DNA from: Saccharopolyspora shandongensis
GTDB lineage: Bacteria > Actinomycetota > Actinomycetes > Mycobacteriales > Pseudonocardiaceae
Length of the DNA: 41,444 nucleotides
NCBI RefSeq assembly: GCF_900106995.1
Contig: NZ_FNOK01000074.1
Coordinates: 1-41,444 of the forward strand
Direction of reading: 5' to 3'
Position 1 is the stretch's first letter. Each line of letters opens with the position of its first letter. The notes beneath the pieces are model-generated. The model had not been told where the DNA came from. It saw only the letters and a list, made by a program, of their open reading frames with translations, and did no database searches. The translations under genes were made by a program, and so were the position numbers. Positions 7,729 through 16,183 of this stretch are shown here, piece by piece.

Positions 7729-8754
7729 ATGCCTGTCCCCGCTCCCGACGTGGTCCGCGCCGCGGACGCCGAGCTGGCCGTCACCGATCTGCCGCGTGCT
7801 CGCCGGTTCTGGGTGGACGCCCTCGGTTTCGAAGCCATCGAAGAGGACGACGAGGTCATCTACCTGCGCGGCTACGAGGAGTTCCTGCACCACAGCCTCG
7901 TGCTGCGCAAGGCACCGGAGCCCGGCCTGCGGCGGCTGGCGTACCGGGTGCGCACGCCAGAGGACGTCCAGCGCGCCGAGGAGTTCTTCGCCGCCAAGGG
8001 CCTGCCCACCCAGGTGGTGCCGGCCGGCACCACGCGCGGCATCGGCGAGGCGGTGCGCGTCGAGGACCCGCTGGGCTTCCCGGTCGAGTTCTTCCACCAC
8101 GCCGAGCACGGCCCGCGGCACGTGCAGCGCTACGACCTGCGGCGCGGCGCGGAACCCGCGCGCATCGACCACTTCAACGTGCTGACCCCGGACGTGCAGG
8201 CCGCGCACGACTTCTACGCCGAGCTCGGCTTCCGCACCTCCGAGACCATCGAGGACGACGACCGGCTCTACGCGGCGTGGATGTTCCGCAAGTCGACGGT
8301 GCACGACATCGCCTTCACCGGCGGCGCCGGGCCGCGGCTGCACCACATCGCCTTCTTCGTCCCGGAGTCGCACCACATCCTGCGCGCCTGCGACATCCTC
8401 GGCGCCACCGCCGACCACGCCCACATCGAGCGCGGGCCGGGCCGCCACGGCGTGTCCAACGCCTTCTACCTCTACCTGCGCGACCCCGACGGCCACCGGC
8501 TGGAGCTCTACACCAGCGACTACTACACCGGCGACCCCGATCACCCGACCGCCCGGTGGAGCGTGCAGGATCCGCGCCGCCGCGACTTCTGGGGCCACGA
8601 CGTGGTCGCCTCGTGGTACCGCGAGGGATCGACCGCCTTCGGCCTGGACGGCGAGCCGAAGCCGCTGGTGCACCCGCCGGTGTCGGAGGAGACGGTGCAC
8701 GTGGGCGCCGACGGGATCGGCGTGGTCACCGAGGCGCGGCTCCAGCAGTCCTGA
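7729..8754 (+). CDS. hpaD: Homoprotocatechuate (3,4-dihydroxyphenylacetate) 2,3-dioxygenase
   Basis: This extradiol ring-cleaving dioxygenase of the VOC (type I) family is 341 aa. It opens 3,4-dihydroxyphenylacetate next to the hydroxyls to give 5-carboxymethyl-2-hydroxymuconate semialdehyde. Two VOC modules are present, at about residues 10-125 and 150-285. The metal triad is visible: His in RIDHFNVLTPD, His in GPRLHHIAF and Glu in HRLELYTSDYY. The runs GPGRHGVSNAFYLY and DYYTGDPD strongly resemble the Brevibacterium/Arthrobacter enzyme as I know it. The ATG at 7729 is preferred because GGTAGGTG precedes it by about 6 nt. An in-frame ATG at 7708 lies inside the palindrome and would add seven residues. 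Its partner HpaE is in the divergent operon. No hydroxylase making the substrate is present in the window. Confidence 0.93.
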   Translation: MPVPAPDVVRAADAELAVTDLPRARRFWVDALGFEAIEEDDEVIYLRGYEEFLHHSLVLRKAPEPGLRRLAYRVRTPEDVQRAEEFFAAKGLPTQVVPAGTTRGIGEAVRVEDPLGFPVEFFHHAEHGPRHVQRYDLRRGAEPARIDHFNVLTPDVQAAHDFYAELGFRTSETIEDDDRLYAAWMFRKSTVHDIAFTGGAGPRLHHIAFFVPESHHILRACDILGATADHAHIERGPGRHGVSNAFYLYLRDPDGHRLELYTSDYYTGDPDHPTARWSVQDPRRRDFWGHDVVASWYREGSTAFGLDGEPKPLVHPPVSEETVHVGADGIGVVTEARLQQS

Positions 8755-8842
8755 CCATCTCGCGGGGCGTTTCTGCAGCAGGCCGAAGCACTCACCCGAA
8801 GTGTCCACAGCGGACGGTTCCACTCAACGCAGAGGCGGATCC

Positions 8843-10132
8843 ATGAGCAACGCTGAACAGGCGCGTCGCGCCAGGCTCGCCAGCATGGTCGGCACCACCA
8901 TCGAGTGGTACGACTACTTCCTCTACGGCACTGCGTCGGCGCTGATCTTCGCCCCGCAGTTCTTCCCCGACCTCTCCCCCACCGCCGGGAAGCTGGCCGC
9001 GTTCGCCACGCTCGCGATCGGGTTCGTGGCCCGGCCGCTGGGCGGGGTGCTGATGGGGCACTTCGGCGACCGCATCGGCCGCAAGTCGATGCTGGTGTTC
9101 TCGCTGCTGGTGATGGGCTGCTCGACGATGGCCATCGGCCTGCTGCCGAACTACCACGCCTGGGGCGCGTGGGCACCGCTGGCGCTGGTGCTGTGCCGGG
9201 TGCTCCAAGGCATCAGCGCGGGCGGCGAATGGGGCGGGGCCGCGCTGATGGCCGTCGAGCACGCGCCCCGGAACCGGCGCGGATTGTTCGGCTCTTACGC
9301 GCAGATCGGCACCCCGCTGGGCATGGTGCTGTCCACATTGGTCTTCCTGGCGGTGCGCGGCGCCACCTCCGCCGAGCAGTTCGCCGCCTGGGGCTGGCGG
9401 GTCCCGTTCCTGCTCAGCATCGTGCTGGTGCTGCTCGGCCTCTACATCCGGCTGCGGGTGGTGGAAAGCCCGGTGTTCGCCGAGGTCCGGGAGCGGCGGG
9501 CGAGGCTGCCGGTGGCGAAGGTGCTCCGGCACCAGCCGAAGGCGCTGCTGGTCGCCACCGGCACCTTCGTCGGCAACAACACCCTCGGCTACATCTTCAT
9601 GGTGTACCTGGTCAGCTACAGCGTCGACGAGGCCGGGCTGGGCCAGCAGACAGCGCTGGTGAACCTGCTGCTCGGCTCGGTGGCCTGGCTCGCGCTGACG
9701 CCGCTGTTCGGCGGCCTCTCCGACCGCATCGGCCGGCGCAACGTCTACCTGCTCGGCAGCGCGCTGAACCTGCTGTGGGCGTTCCCGCTGTTCTGGCTGA
9801 TCGACACGCGGGCGGCGCTGATGGTCCTGCTGGCCCAGGTCGTGTACCTGGTCGGCGTGGCGGCGACCTACGCGCCGCAGGCGGCGCTGTTCACCGAGCT
9901 GTTCCGGCCGGAGTGGCGCTACTCGGGCGCGTCGCTGTCGTACTCGCTCGGCGCGGTGCTCGGCGGCGGCTTCGCGCCGATCATCTGCACGGCCCTGTTC
10001 GGCCACTTCGGCACCACGGCCGCGATTTCCGGCTACGTGGTGGTGGTCAACCTGATCAGCCTGGCGGCGATCGCGGCCATCCCCCGCCACCTCGGCAAAC
10101 CGGCGCGGCACCGCGATCCGGCCGCCGTCTGA
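8843..10132 (+). CDS. MFS transporter, metabolite:H+ symporter (MHS) family
   Basis: This is a 12-helix major facilitator of 429 aa. The opening T-T-I-E-W-Y-D-Y-F-L-Y-G is the hallmark of the MHS subgroup (ShiA/ProP/KgtP type), and the loop 2-3 motif G-H-F-G-D-R-I-G-R-K is intact. MHS proteins bring small organic acids, or shikimate- or betaine-like compounds, in with protons. It lies 88 bp downstream of hpaD on the same strand, so uptake of an aromatic acid such as 3,4-dihydroxyphenylacetate or 4-hydroxyphenylacetate is the natural guess. The start at 8843 follows AGAGGCGGATCC. An in-frame GTG at 8801 would add a non-homologous N-terminus and is not favoured. Confidence 0.88.
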   Translation: MSNAEQARRARLASMVGTTIEWYDYFLYGTASALIFAPQFFPDLSPTAGKLAAFATLAIGFVARPLGGVLMGHFGDRIGRKSMLVFSLLVMGCSTMAIGLLPNYHAWGAWAPLALVLCRVLQGISAGGEWGGAALMAVEHAPRNRRGLFGSYAQIGTPLGMVLSTLVFLAVRGATSAEQFAAWGWRVPFLLSIVLVLLGLYIRLRVVESPVFAEVRERRARLPVAKVLRHQPKALLVATGTFVGNNTLGYIFMVYLVSYSVDEAGLGQQTALVNLLLGSVAWLALTPLFGGLSDRIGRRNVYLLGSALNLLWAFPLFWLIDTRAALMVLLAQVVYLVGVAATYAPQAALFTELFRPEWRYSGASLSYSLGAVLGGGFAPIICTALFGHFGTTAAISGYVVVVNLISLAAIAAIPRHLGKPARHRDPAAV

Positions 10133-10171
10133 CGACCAGCGGGTGCGGCGGGGCGGCGCGATGATTGGCGC

Positions 10172-10651
10172 ATGGACGTCACCGAAGTTCTGCTCCCCGG
10201 GGTCGGGCTGCGGTACGAGTTCACCACCACCGACGGCCAGCGCATCGGCGTGGTGGCTCGGCGGCGCGGCGACTTCGAGTTCGTCGCCTACCCCGGCGAC
10301 GATCCGGACGAGGTCCGGCTGCTGTTCCGGCTCAGCGAGGCGGAGGCCGACGCGGTCACCGAGATCCTCGGCGCCCCGCGGATCGCCGAGCGGTTCGCCG
10401 ATCTGACGCGCGAGGTGCCGGGGCTCAGCGCCGGCCAGGTCGAGGTGACCGCCGGCTCGCCGTTCGACGGGCGCACCCTCGGCGAGACCCGCGCCCGCAC
10501 CCGCACCGGCGCGTCGATCGTGGCGGTCGTGCGCGGCGAGGACGTCATCGCCTCGCCCTCGCCCGGCCAGGGCCTGCAGGCCGGGGACATCCTCGTGGTG
10601 ATCGGCACCCAGCAGGGCATCACCGGGGTGGAACGCATCCTGGCGGGTTGA
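10172..10651 (+). CDS. khtT: KhtT-like regulatory subunit of a K+/H+ antiporter (RCK_C domain)
   Basis: This soluble protein of 159 aa has a C-terminal TrkA-C/RCK_C domain (about residues 85-158: V-E-V-T-A-G-S-P-F-D-G-R-T-L-G then G-D-I-L-V-V-I-G-T). The N-terminal half resembles KhtT of Bacillus. KhtT proteins sit on the cytoplasmic side of the partner antiporter and gate it according to pH or nucleotide ligands. The next gene, 6 nt downstream, is the membrane antiporter, so the two form a transcription unit. The ATG at 10172 has only a weak ribosome site. Confidence 0.87.
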   Translation: MDVTEVLLPGVGLRYEFTTTDGQRIGVVARRRGDFEFVAYPGDDPDEVRLLFRLSEAEADAVTEILGAPRIAERFADLTREVPGLSAGQVEVTAGSPFDGRTLGETRARTRTGASIVAVVRGEDVIASPSPGQGLQAGDILVVIGTQQGITGVERILAG

Positions 10652-10657
10652 GCTGCC

Positions 10658-11800
10658 GTGCACACCTCGATCGCGCTGCTGCTGGAGCTGGGGATCGTCC
10701 TGATCGTGCTCGGCGCGGTCGGCACGGTCACCCGGCGCTTCGGGGTGTCCCCGATCCCGCTGTACCTGCTGGTGGGGCTGGCGGTGGGCGAGGGCGGCAT
10801 CGCGCCGCTGCCCGCCGCACGCGACTTCGTGGAGATCGGCGCGTCGATCGGCGTGGTGCTCCTGCTGCTCACGCTCGGCCTGGAGTTCTCCATCGAGGAG
10901 TTCACCGTGACGCTGCGCCGGCACGTCCCGTCCGGGCTGCTGGACATGGTGGTCAACGCCGCGCCGGGTGCGCTGGCCGGCTGGCTGCTCGGGCTGAACG
11001 CGACGGGGATCGTGGCGCTCGCCGGGATCACCTGGGTGTCGTCGTCGACGATCGTGTCCCGGCTGCTGGACGACCTGCACCGGCTGGGCAACAGGGAAAC
11101 GCCGGCGGTGCTGTCGATCCTGCTGCTGGAGGACTTCTCGATGGCCGTGTACCTGCCGATCCTGGCGGTGCTGGCCACCGGCGGCACGGTGCTGCACGGC
11201 CTGGCGAGCGTGTCGGTGGCGGTCGGCGTGCTGCTGCTGGCGCTGGGCGCGTCGCGGCGCTGGGGGCATCGCGTCGGGCACCTGGTCGAGGACGGCGACA
11301 CCGAACAGCTGCTGCTGCGGATCGTCGGGTTGTCGCTGGTGGTGGCCGCGATCGCGGAGCTGGCCGGGGCGTCGGCGGCGGTCGGGGCGTTCCTGGTGGG
11401 GCTGGCGCTGACCGGCCCGCTGGCCGAAAGGGTGCGGGCGCTGGTCGCGCCGCTGCGAGACCTGTTCGCCGCGGCGTTCTTCCTGGCGATCGGCATTTCC
11501 GTGTCCCCGGCGGCGCTGTTTCCGCTGCTGCCGGTGGCGTTCGCGCTGGCCGCGGTGACGGCGCTGACAAAGATCGGCACCGGCTGGTTCGCGGCGGCCC
11601 GCGCCGGGGCGGGGCGGAAGGGCCGGCTGCGCGCGGGCAGCGTGCTGATCGTGCGCGGCGAGTTCTCGATCATCATCGCCAGCCTGGTGGCGGTCCAGGG
11701 CGACAGCATCGGCGCCCTGGCCACCGGCTACGTGCTGGTGCTGGCGATCGCGGGCCCGCTGATCACCTGGTGGTTCAGCCCTCCCCTGCGCCAGGCCTGA
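10658..11800 (+). CDS. khtU: CPA2-family cation:proton antiporter (KhtU-like)
   Basis: This is an integral membrane antiporter of 380 aa with about 12 hydrophobic segments and the CPA2 sodium/hydrogen exchanger fold. T-L-G-L-E-F-S-I-E-E and the G-A-F-L-V-G-L-A-L core helix are typical. There is no C-terminal RCK domain in this chain; that function is supplied by the small protein just upstream, as in KhtTU. The likely role is K+ (or other monovalent cation) efflux in exchange for protons. It starts at GTG 10658. Its 3' end overlaps the 3' end of the convergent VOC gene by 26 bp. Confidence 0.88.
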   Translation: MHTSIALLLELGIVLIVLGAVGTVTRRFGVSPIPLYLLVGLAVGEGGIAPLPAARDFVEIGASIGVVLLLLTLGLEFSIEEFTVTLRRHVPSGLLDMVVNAAPGALAGWLLGLNATGIVALAGITWVSSSTIVSRLLDDLHRLGNRETPAVLSILLLEDFSMAVYLPILAVLATGGTVLHGLASVSVAVGVLLLALGASRRWGHRVGHLVEDGDTEQLLLRIVGLSLVVAAIAELAGASAAVGAFLVGLALTGPLAERVRALVAPLRDLFAAAFFLAIGISVSPAALFPLLPVAFALAAVTALTKIGTGWFAAARAGAGRKGRLRAGSVLIVRGEFSIIIASLVAVQGDSIGALATGYVLVLAIAGPLITWWFSPPLRQA

Positions 11801-12152
11801 GCTGCTGCGTCAGGTTCACGGCGTTGCCGTCGGGGTCGAAGACGTGGGCGACGCGCTGGCCCCACGGCATGTCGTTCGGCGGGCCCTGGACCCGGCCGCC
11901 GAGCGCCTCCACCTGGTCGAGGAGGGCGTCGACGTTCTCGACGTCGAAGCTCAGCAGCACCCGCCCCGTCGGGCCCGCCTCGGCGTCGCGGCCGACCACC
12001 AGGCCCAATTCGGCGTCATCGATCTGCAGGCCGATGAAGAACGTCGGATCGCCGTCCGGGATGCGGAACTTCTCCACCGCGCCGAACAGCGTCGTGTAGA
12101 AGTTCAGCAGCCGGTCCAGGTCGGGCGTGTTGATGATCGGCTGAATCGCCAC
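11775..12152 (-). CDS. Small VOC/glyoxalase-superfamily protein
   Basis: This is a single-module VOC protein of 125 aa. It starts at GTG 12152, preceded by GAGGAAGG. The beta-alpha-beta-beta-beta pattern is clear from P-I-I-N-T-P-D-L-D-R-L-L-N-F-Y to H-V-F-D-P-D-G-N-A-V-N-L, as in many uncharacterised members. Such proteins may be dimeric enzymes, bleomycin-type binding proteins or toxoflavin-like lyases; nothing here tells which. Its last 26 bp are antiparallel to the end of the antiporter gene, so the two transcripts can pair. Confidence 0.8.
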   Translation of the reverse strand: MAIQPIINTPDLDRLLNFYTTLFGAVEKFRIPDGDPTFFIGLQIDDAELGLVVGRDAEAGPTGRVLLSFDVENVDALLDQVEALGGRVQGPPNDMPWGQRVAHVFDPDGNAVNLTQQLRPGAGEG

Positions 12153-12231
12153 GGCGGATGCCTTCCTCGTCGGGTGAACACGGTCTCCGCAGGGGCAGAC
12201 CGCCTGCGAGCCGGGAACTCATCGGTGCCGC

Positions 12232-13557
12232 TCACGCGCGGTGCAGCGCCGTGGTCACCTGGGTCCGGGCGACGAGGCGGCCGCGGTGGAAGACCGCGCG
12301 GTCCTCGGTCGCGCCCGCCACGGCTTCGTCCAGATCCGCCGCGCGGATCGCGAGGAGCTCCGCCGGGTCGCCCGGGCGCAGGCCCACCGGCGGCAGGTTC
12401 AGCACCGTCCTGGCCTGGTCGGACACCGCCGCGTAGGCCGCCGCGGTGTCGAAGTGGCCCGCGGCGACCAGCAGCGAGGCGATCTCGAACGGATCCGCCC
12501 GCCCGACGGCGTTGAACGGGTCCCGCCAGTTGTCGCCACCACCGGCCAGCACGGCGCCCGCGCGGCGCAGCGCGTCGATGGCCGTCAGCCCTCGCGGCAC
12601 CCGGACACCGCCCTCTCGCCCCTGCAGGTACAGGTTGGTCTGCGGCAGCGTGATCACCGCGACGCCCGCGGCCGCCGCGTCCTTCGCGACCAGGTCCGCG
12701 GTCTCCGGGTCCTGCTGGCCGAGGCTCACGCAGTGCGAGGCGGCGACCTTCCCGCCCATGCCCGCGCGGGCGGTCTCCGCGATCAGTTCCCGCAGCGAGA
12801 GCACGCTCGCATCGGTGGTCTCGTCGGTGTGCAGGTCGACCAGCCGCCCGTATTCCTTTGCGGCGGCGAGGTATTCGCGCACCGCCTGGGCCGGGTCGGG
12901 GTCGGCGTAGGGCAGGCCGCCCACGACGTCGGCACCCATCCGCAGGCCTTCGTCCAGCAACTCGCGAGCCCGGGCACCGGCAGCGCCGGAGACCGGGCCG
13001 ACGAACGCCACCACCTGGAGGTCGACGATGTCGGCGTACTGCTGCCGCAGGTCGAGCAGCACCTTCAGCGGGCGCGTGCCGTTTTTCGCGTTGACGTCCA
13101 CGTGCGTGCGGATCGCGGTGTAGCCGTGCCGCACGGCCAGCTCGATGCCCCGGCTCGCCCGCTCCCGCACGTCGTCGTCGGTCATCGTAGGCGCGAGCGC
13201 CGACATGACCTCGATCGCCCCGGCCAGGTCGCCGGTCGGGTTCGGCACCCGCCGCCCGAGGAACGCCTTGTCCAGGTGCGCGTGCGTTTCCGCCCCGGAC
13301 GGCAGCAGCAGATAACCGGTGAGGTCGAGCTCGTCCGCTCCCCCGCCGTCCCCGCCTATCGCGGCTATCTTGCCCTGGTCCAGCAGCACGTCGGCGCGGC
13401 GGCCGTCGGGCAAGGTGGTGCCGCGCAACAACAAGCGCCCGCCCGCCGAGCCCGTGGCGGATCCGCCGGTGCACGCGGCGGCACCGGCGGCGACCAGCGC
13501 ACCGACCATCACGGCGCGCCGGGATACCTGCGTTTTCTGAGCAGCCAAGCCTGCCAA
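12232..13557 (-). CDS. Tat-exported lipoprotein amidohydrolase, cytosine-deaminase-like
   Basis: This metal-dependent amidohydrolase of the CodA/cytosine-deaminase group is about 441 aa. Metal and catalytic motifs are present: THAHLDK (HxH), DLHTDETTD, ASHCVSLG and a late Asp in GGDNWRDPFN. The N-terminus has V-S-R-R-A-V-M-V-G, an Ala/Gly-rich hydrophobic run and a lipobox-like A-A-A-C, so it appears to be a folded, Tat-exported lipoprotein. That is odd for a family that is usually cytoplasmic. The start is uncertain. TTG at 13557 after GGTTGGGGTC gives a normal Tat n-region. An in-frame ATG at 13665 would add 36 residues and has no clear ribosome site. The substrate is probably a cyclic amidine, pyrimidine or related amide. 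Confidence 0.8.
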   Translation of the reverse strand: MAGLAAQKTQVSRRAVMVGALVAAGAAACTGGSATGSAGGRLLLRGTTLPDGRRADVLLDQGKIAAIGGDGGGADELDLTGYLLLPSGAETHAHLDKAFLGRRVPNPTGDLAGAIEVMSALAPTMTDDDVRERASRGIELAVRHGYTAIRTHVDVNAKNGTRPLKVLLDLRQQYADIVDLQVVAFVGPVSGAAGARARELLDEGLRMGADVVGGLPYADPDPAQAVREYLAAAKEYGRLVDLHTDETTDASVLSLRELIAETARAGMGGKVAASHCVSLGQQDPETADLVAKDAAAAGVAVITLPQTNLYLQGREGGVRVPRGLTAIDALRRAGAVLAGGGDNWRDPFNAVGRADPFEIASLLVAAGHFDTAAAYAAVSDQARTVLNLPPVGLRPGDPAELLAIRAADLDEAVAGATEDRAVFHRGRLVARTQVTTALHRA

Positions 13558-13697
13558 CTCGACCCCAACCGTCGACGGGCGCCAAGCACCCTCGGGAGCT
13601 TTCGCGGGGGCTCCCTCGACACCGGCCGGGATGATCACCGTAGCGGCTCGACCACGCGCTGACATGCCGCCGTTCGGAGGCAGGGGACAATGGGGCG

Positions 13698-14423
13698 GTG
13701 ACGCCGGAGGCGACCGTGCTGGTGCGCATCGATCCGGATCTGCGGTTCTTCGCCGCGCCGCGGCACCGGGTCGAGCAGTTCGAGCTGCGCTACGACGGCA
13801 CCGCCACGCTGGGGCACCTAGCCGAATCCGTCGGGGTGCCGCTCACCGAGGTGGGGCGGCTGCTGGTCGACGGCGTTCCCGCAGGTCCGGGCCACCAACC
13901 GCGGCCCGGCGCGACCATCGACATCTATCCGGTCCAGCGCCCGCAGCCGGTCGCGGCGCGGTTCGTGCTGGACGTGCACCTGGGCAAGCTGGCGCGGCGG
14001 CTGCGGCTGCTCGGCGTGGACACCGCCTACCGCAACGATTCCGCCGACGACGAACTGATCGCGCAGGCCGAGCGGGAGCGGCGGGTGCTGCTGACCCAGG
14101 ACCGGGGCATCCTGCGCCGCCGGGCGCTGTGGGCGGGCGCTTACGTGCGGGGCGCCGATCCGGCGCGACAGCTGGCGGACGTGATCGGCCGGTTCGCGCC
14201 GCCGCTGGCGCCGTGGACCCGCTGCACGTCGTGCAACGGCCCGCTGATCGAGGTGTCCAAACAGGACGTTCTCGCTGAGATCGAGTCGGGAACCCGCCGC
14301 AACTACGACGAATACGCGCGCTGCGGTGACTGCGGCCAGGTGTACTGGCGAGGCGCGCACGCCCGGCGCATCAACGCGATCATCCGAGCGGCACGCCTCG
14401 CGCATCCCGGGGTCGGCGCATGA
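13698..14423 (+). CDS. Mut7-C protein: ubiquitin-like + PIN-like RNase + zinc ribbon
   Basis: This is a three-part protein of 241 aa. Residues about 1-80 match the Mut7-C ubiquitin-like domain (a beta-grasp with G-A-T-I-D-I-Y-P-V). Residues about 90-165 are the Mut7-C PIN-like nuclease (F-V-L-D-V-H-L-G-K-L-A-R-R-L-R-L-L-G-V-D-T, then L-L-T-Q-D-R-G-I-L with acidic residues). The C-terminus has two CxxC pairs (C-T-S-C and C-G-D-C) that form a zinc ribbon. The family is predicted to be a ribonuclease, perhaps in RNA quality control, without a firm substrate. It starts at GTG 13698 after GGAGGCAGGGG. It is transcribed away from the amidohydrolase gene. Confidence 0.88.
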   Translation: MTPEATVLVRIDPDLRFFAAPRHRVEQFELRYDGTATLGHLAESVGVPLTEVGRLLVDGVPAGPGHQPRPGATIDIYPVQRPQPVAARFVLDVHLGKLARRLRLLGVDTAYRNDSADDELIAQAERERRVLLTQDRGILRRRALWAGAYVRGADPARQLADVIGRFAPPLAPWTRCTSCNGPLIEVSKQDVLAEIESGTRRNYDEYARCGDCGQVYWRGAHARRINAIIRAARLAHPGVGA

Positions 14424-14494
14424 AAACGCGTTTCGCGGACGTGCCGTCCGCGCTAGCTTGTGCAAGCGAGGTCAGTCCCCAGCAGCGAGGATTC

Positions 14495-15325
14495 ATGCCC
14501 CGGAAACTCCAGGTAGCGCAGGATGGACGCGGCGCGTTCACGACGATCCGCGACGCCCTGGATGTCGCCGGCCGAGAAGCGGTCATTTCCATCGCTCCGG
14601 GCGATTACCAGGAGTCGATCATCATCCGGCGGCGGCACGTCACCCTCGCCGCGATCGAACCCGGCACCGTCACGATCGCCGATCCCCAGCGCAAGGACGC
14701 CGGGATATCGGCGGAAGATTCCACGGTGCGGCTCGAAGGGCTGGTGGTGCGTTCCGCCGGAAAGCCGGCCATCGAAATCTCCGGCGGTGAAGCCCAGATC
14801 ATCGATTGCGCAGCATGCGCCAACACCGGCACGGGCGTGGTGGTCCGCAACAGCGCCGAGGCGACCATCCGCGGCACCGACATCTCGGACTCTCGGAACG
14901 GGCTCCTGATCACCGGGGACGAGCACAGCCGGGAGCGCCCCTCGGTCGAGGTGGAGAACTGCTCGATCCGCAACATCGCCGAGGATGCGATCACCGTGCG
15001 CAAGGGCGCGGTCGCGCAGGTGCGCCTGTGCACCGTCACGCACGCAGGCGGCCGGGGAATCCACCTCGACAGCGCCAACAGCGTGTCCATCGAGCAGTGC
15101 GAGATCGCGCACGGCTCGGGCACCGGAATCGAGGTCCGCTCCTACCAGGTCACGATCTTCGAATGCTGGGTGCACGACCTGGACGGGATCGGCATCGTCT
15201 GGGGCGAGCGGGCCGGTGGTGTGCTGCATTCCCACCTGGTGGAGAACACCGCAGCACCCGGCATCCTGCGGGAATACCTGTGGCAAGGGCAGATCCGCGT
15301 GCCGGCGCGCCACTTCCGGAGCTAA
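14495..15325 (+). CDS. Right-handed parallel beta-helix repeat protein
   Basis: This protein of 276 aa is made almost entirely of pectate-lyase-like beta-helix rungs. The opening M-P-R-K-L-Q-V-A-Q-D-G-R-G-A-F-T-T-I-R-D and A-P-G-D-Y-Q-E-S-I-I-I resemble the N-terminal module of larger actinobacterial proteins that continue into an AAA+ (EccA/CbbX-like) domain. Here that C-terminal part is missing and the protein ends soon after the helix. There is no signal peptide from this start. The ATG at 14495 follows AGCGAGGATTC. An ATG at 14420 overlaps the Mut7-C stop (ATGA) but adds a non-homologous leader. The leader also contains two small inverted repeats (14435-14451 and 14456-14467). Function unknown. 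Confidence 0.75.
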   Translation: MPRKLQVAQDGRGAFTTIRDALDVAGREAVISIAPGDYQESIIIRRRHVTLAAIEPGTVTIADPQRKDAGISAEDSTVRLEGLVVRSAGKPAIEISGGEAQIIDCAACANTGTGVVVRNSAEATIRGTDISDSRNGLLITGDEHSRERPSVEVENCSIRNIAEDAITVRKGAVAQVRLCTVTHAGGRGIHLDSANSVSIEQCEIAHGSGTGIEVRSYQVTIFECWVHDLDGIGIVWGERAGGVLHSHLVENTAAPGILREYLWQGQIRVPARHFRS

Positions 15326-15340
15326 GTCCTCATGCGAAAT

Positions 15341-15370
15341 GGGTGGCGATTTCGCGCGAAATCGCCACCC
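15341..15370. terminator. Perfect 30-bp hairpin between convergent genes
   Basis: GGGTGGCGATTTCGC is followed directly by its exact complement, 16 bp after the beta-helix stop and 16 bp before the esterase stop. The position suits a bidirectional terminator, although there is no T-tract. Confidence 0.75.
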
Positions 15371-15385
15371 ACGCAGGAGCCTGGA

Positions 15386-16183
15386 TCAGCCGGTGACGGC
15401 GTTGAGCACCGGGAGGTACGCCTTGGCGTGGCCGTCGACGTCCGGGTGGAAGGACTCCACCAGCGGGTTGCTCGGGCCGTTGATCCACTCGTCGGAGGAG
15501 CACACGCCGTGTCCGGCGAATGCGTCGCGGGCGTCGGCGAAGGTGAACCCGGCCGCGTCGGCCCGGTCGGAGATCACCTCGGTCAGCACGTCGGCACCGT
15601 CGTTGATCCGCTGCCGCTTGGCGTTGGAGAAGAACGGGATGCCGCAGTCGCCCTGCTCGGTGAGGCGCGGGTAGCCGAGCACCACGACCTTGGCGTTCGG
15701 GGCGGCCTCGCGGATGTTGGCATAGGTCGTGTCGAGCTTGGCGGGCAGTTCGTTGCGGGCCCGCTCCTCGCCCTTGCTGACCGCGGAATCGCAGCCGCTG
15801 TCGTTGCCGAGCAGGCAGTCCTGGATGACGCTGCTGAAGCCGATGTCGTTGCCGCCGATGGAGATGGTGACCAGCGTGGTGTCCGCGCTGAGCTGGTCGA
15901 GCTGGTCGGCGTTGACGTCATCGGTGACCGCGCCCGAGCACGCCTCGAACGCGAAGTTCGAGACCTCGTGCGAGTCGGCCCACAGCTGCGCGTAGGCCTT
16001 GGGGCTGCGCAGGCAATCCCCGCTGTCGTCGGTGTACTCGCGGGTGCCGACCCCGGAGGCGTAGGAGTCGCCCAGCGCCGCGTAGTTCTCGGCGGCGGGC
16101 GCGGCGAACGCCGGGGCGGCAAGCACGGTGCTCGCCGCCGCCACGGCGGCAGCAGCGCCGACGATGTGCCGTAAGTGACGCAT
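15386..16183 (-). CDS. Secreted SGNH/GDSL-type esterase or lipase
   Basis: This is an extracellular serine hydrolase of 265 aa. A Sec signal peptide covers about residues 1-27, ending A-P-A-F-A-A-P. The SGNH blocks are visible: block I G-D-S-Y-A-S-G with the nucleophilic Ser, the Gly/Asn blocks including S-I-G-G-N-D-I-G, and the catalytic His in E-S-F-H-P-D near the C-terminus. Six Cys probably form three disulfides, as in the Streptomyces scabies esterase / S. rimosus lipase group. The substrate is an ester, probably an acyl lipid. The ATG at 16183 is preceded by a clear GGAGGAAGA. It is monocistronic: a hairpin lies after it and a 445-bp spacer before it. Confidence 0.92.
   Translation of the reverse strand: MRHLRHIVGAAAAVAAASTVLAAPAFAAPAAENYAALGDSYASGVGTREYTDDSGDCLRSPKAYAQLWADSHEVSNFAFEACSGAVTDDVNADQLDQLSADTTLVTISIGGNDIGFSSVIQDCLLGNDSGCDSAVSKGEERARNELPAKLDTTYANIREAAPNAKVVVLGYPRLTEQGDCGIPFFSNAKRQRINDGADVLTEVISDRADAAGFTFADARDAFAGHGVCSSDEWINGPSNPLVESFHPDVDGHAKAYLPVLNAVTG

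Noticed and set aside
8792..11281. Very long minus-strand open frame (829 codons) opposite the MHS and KhtTU genes
   Set aside because: It is a GC-bias shadow: low-complexity Gln/Arg/His-rich translation, no domain, and fully overlapped by three recognisable genes.
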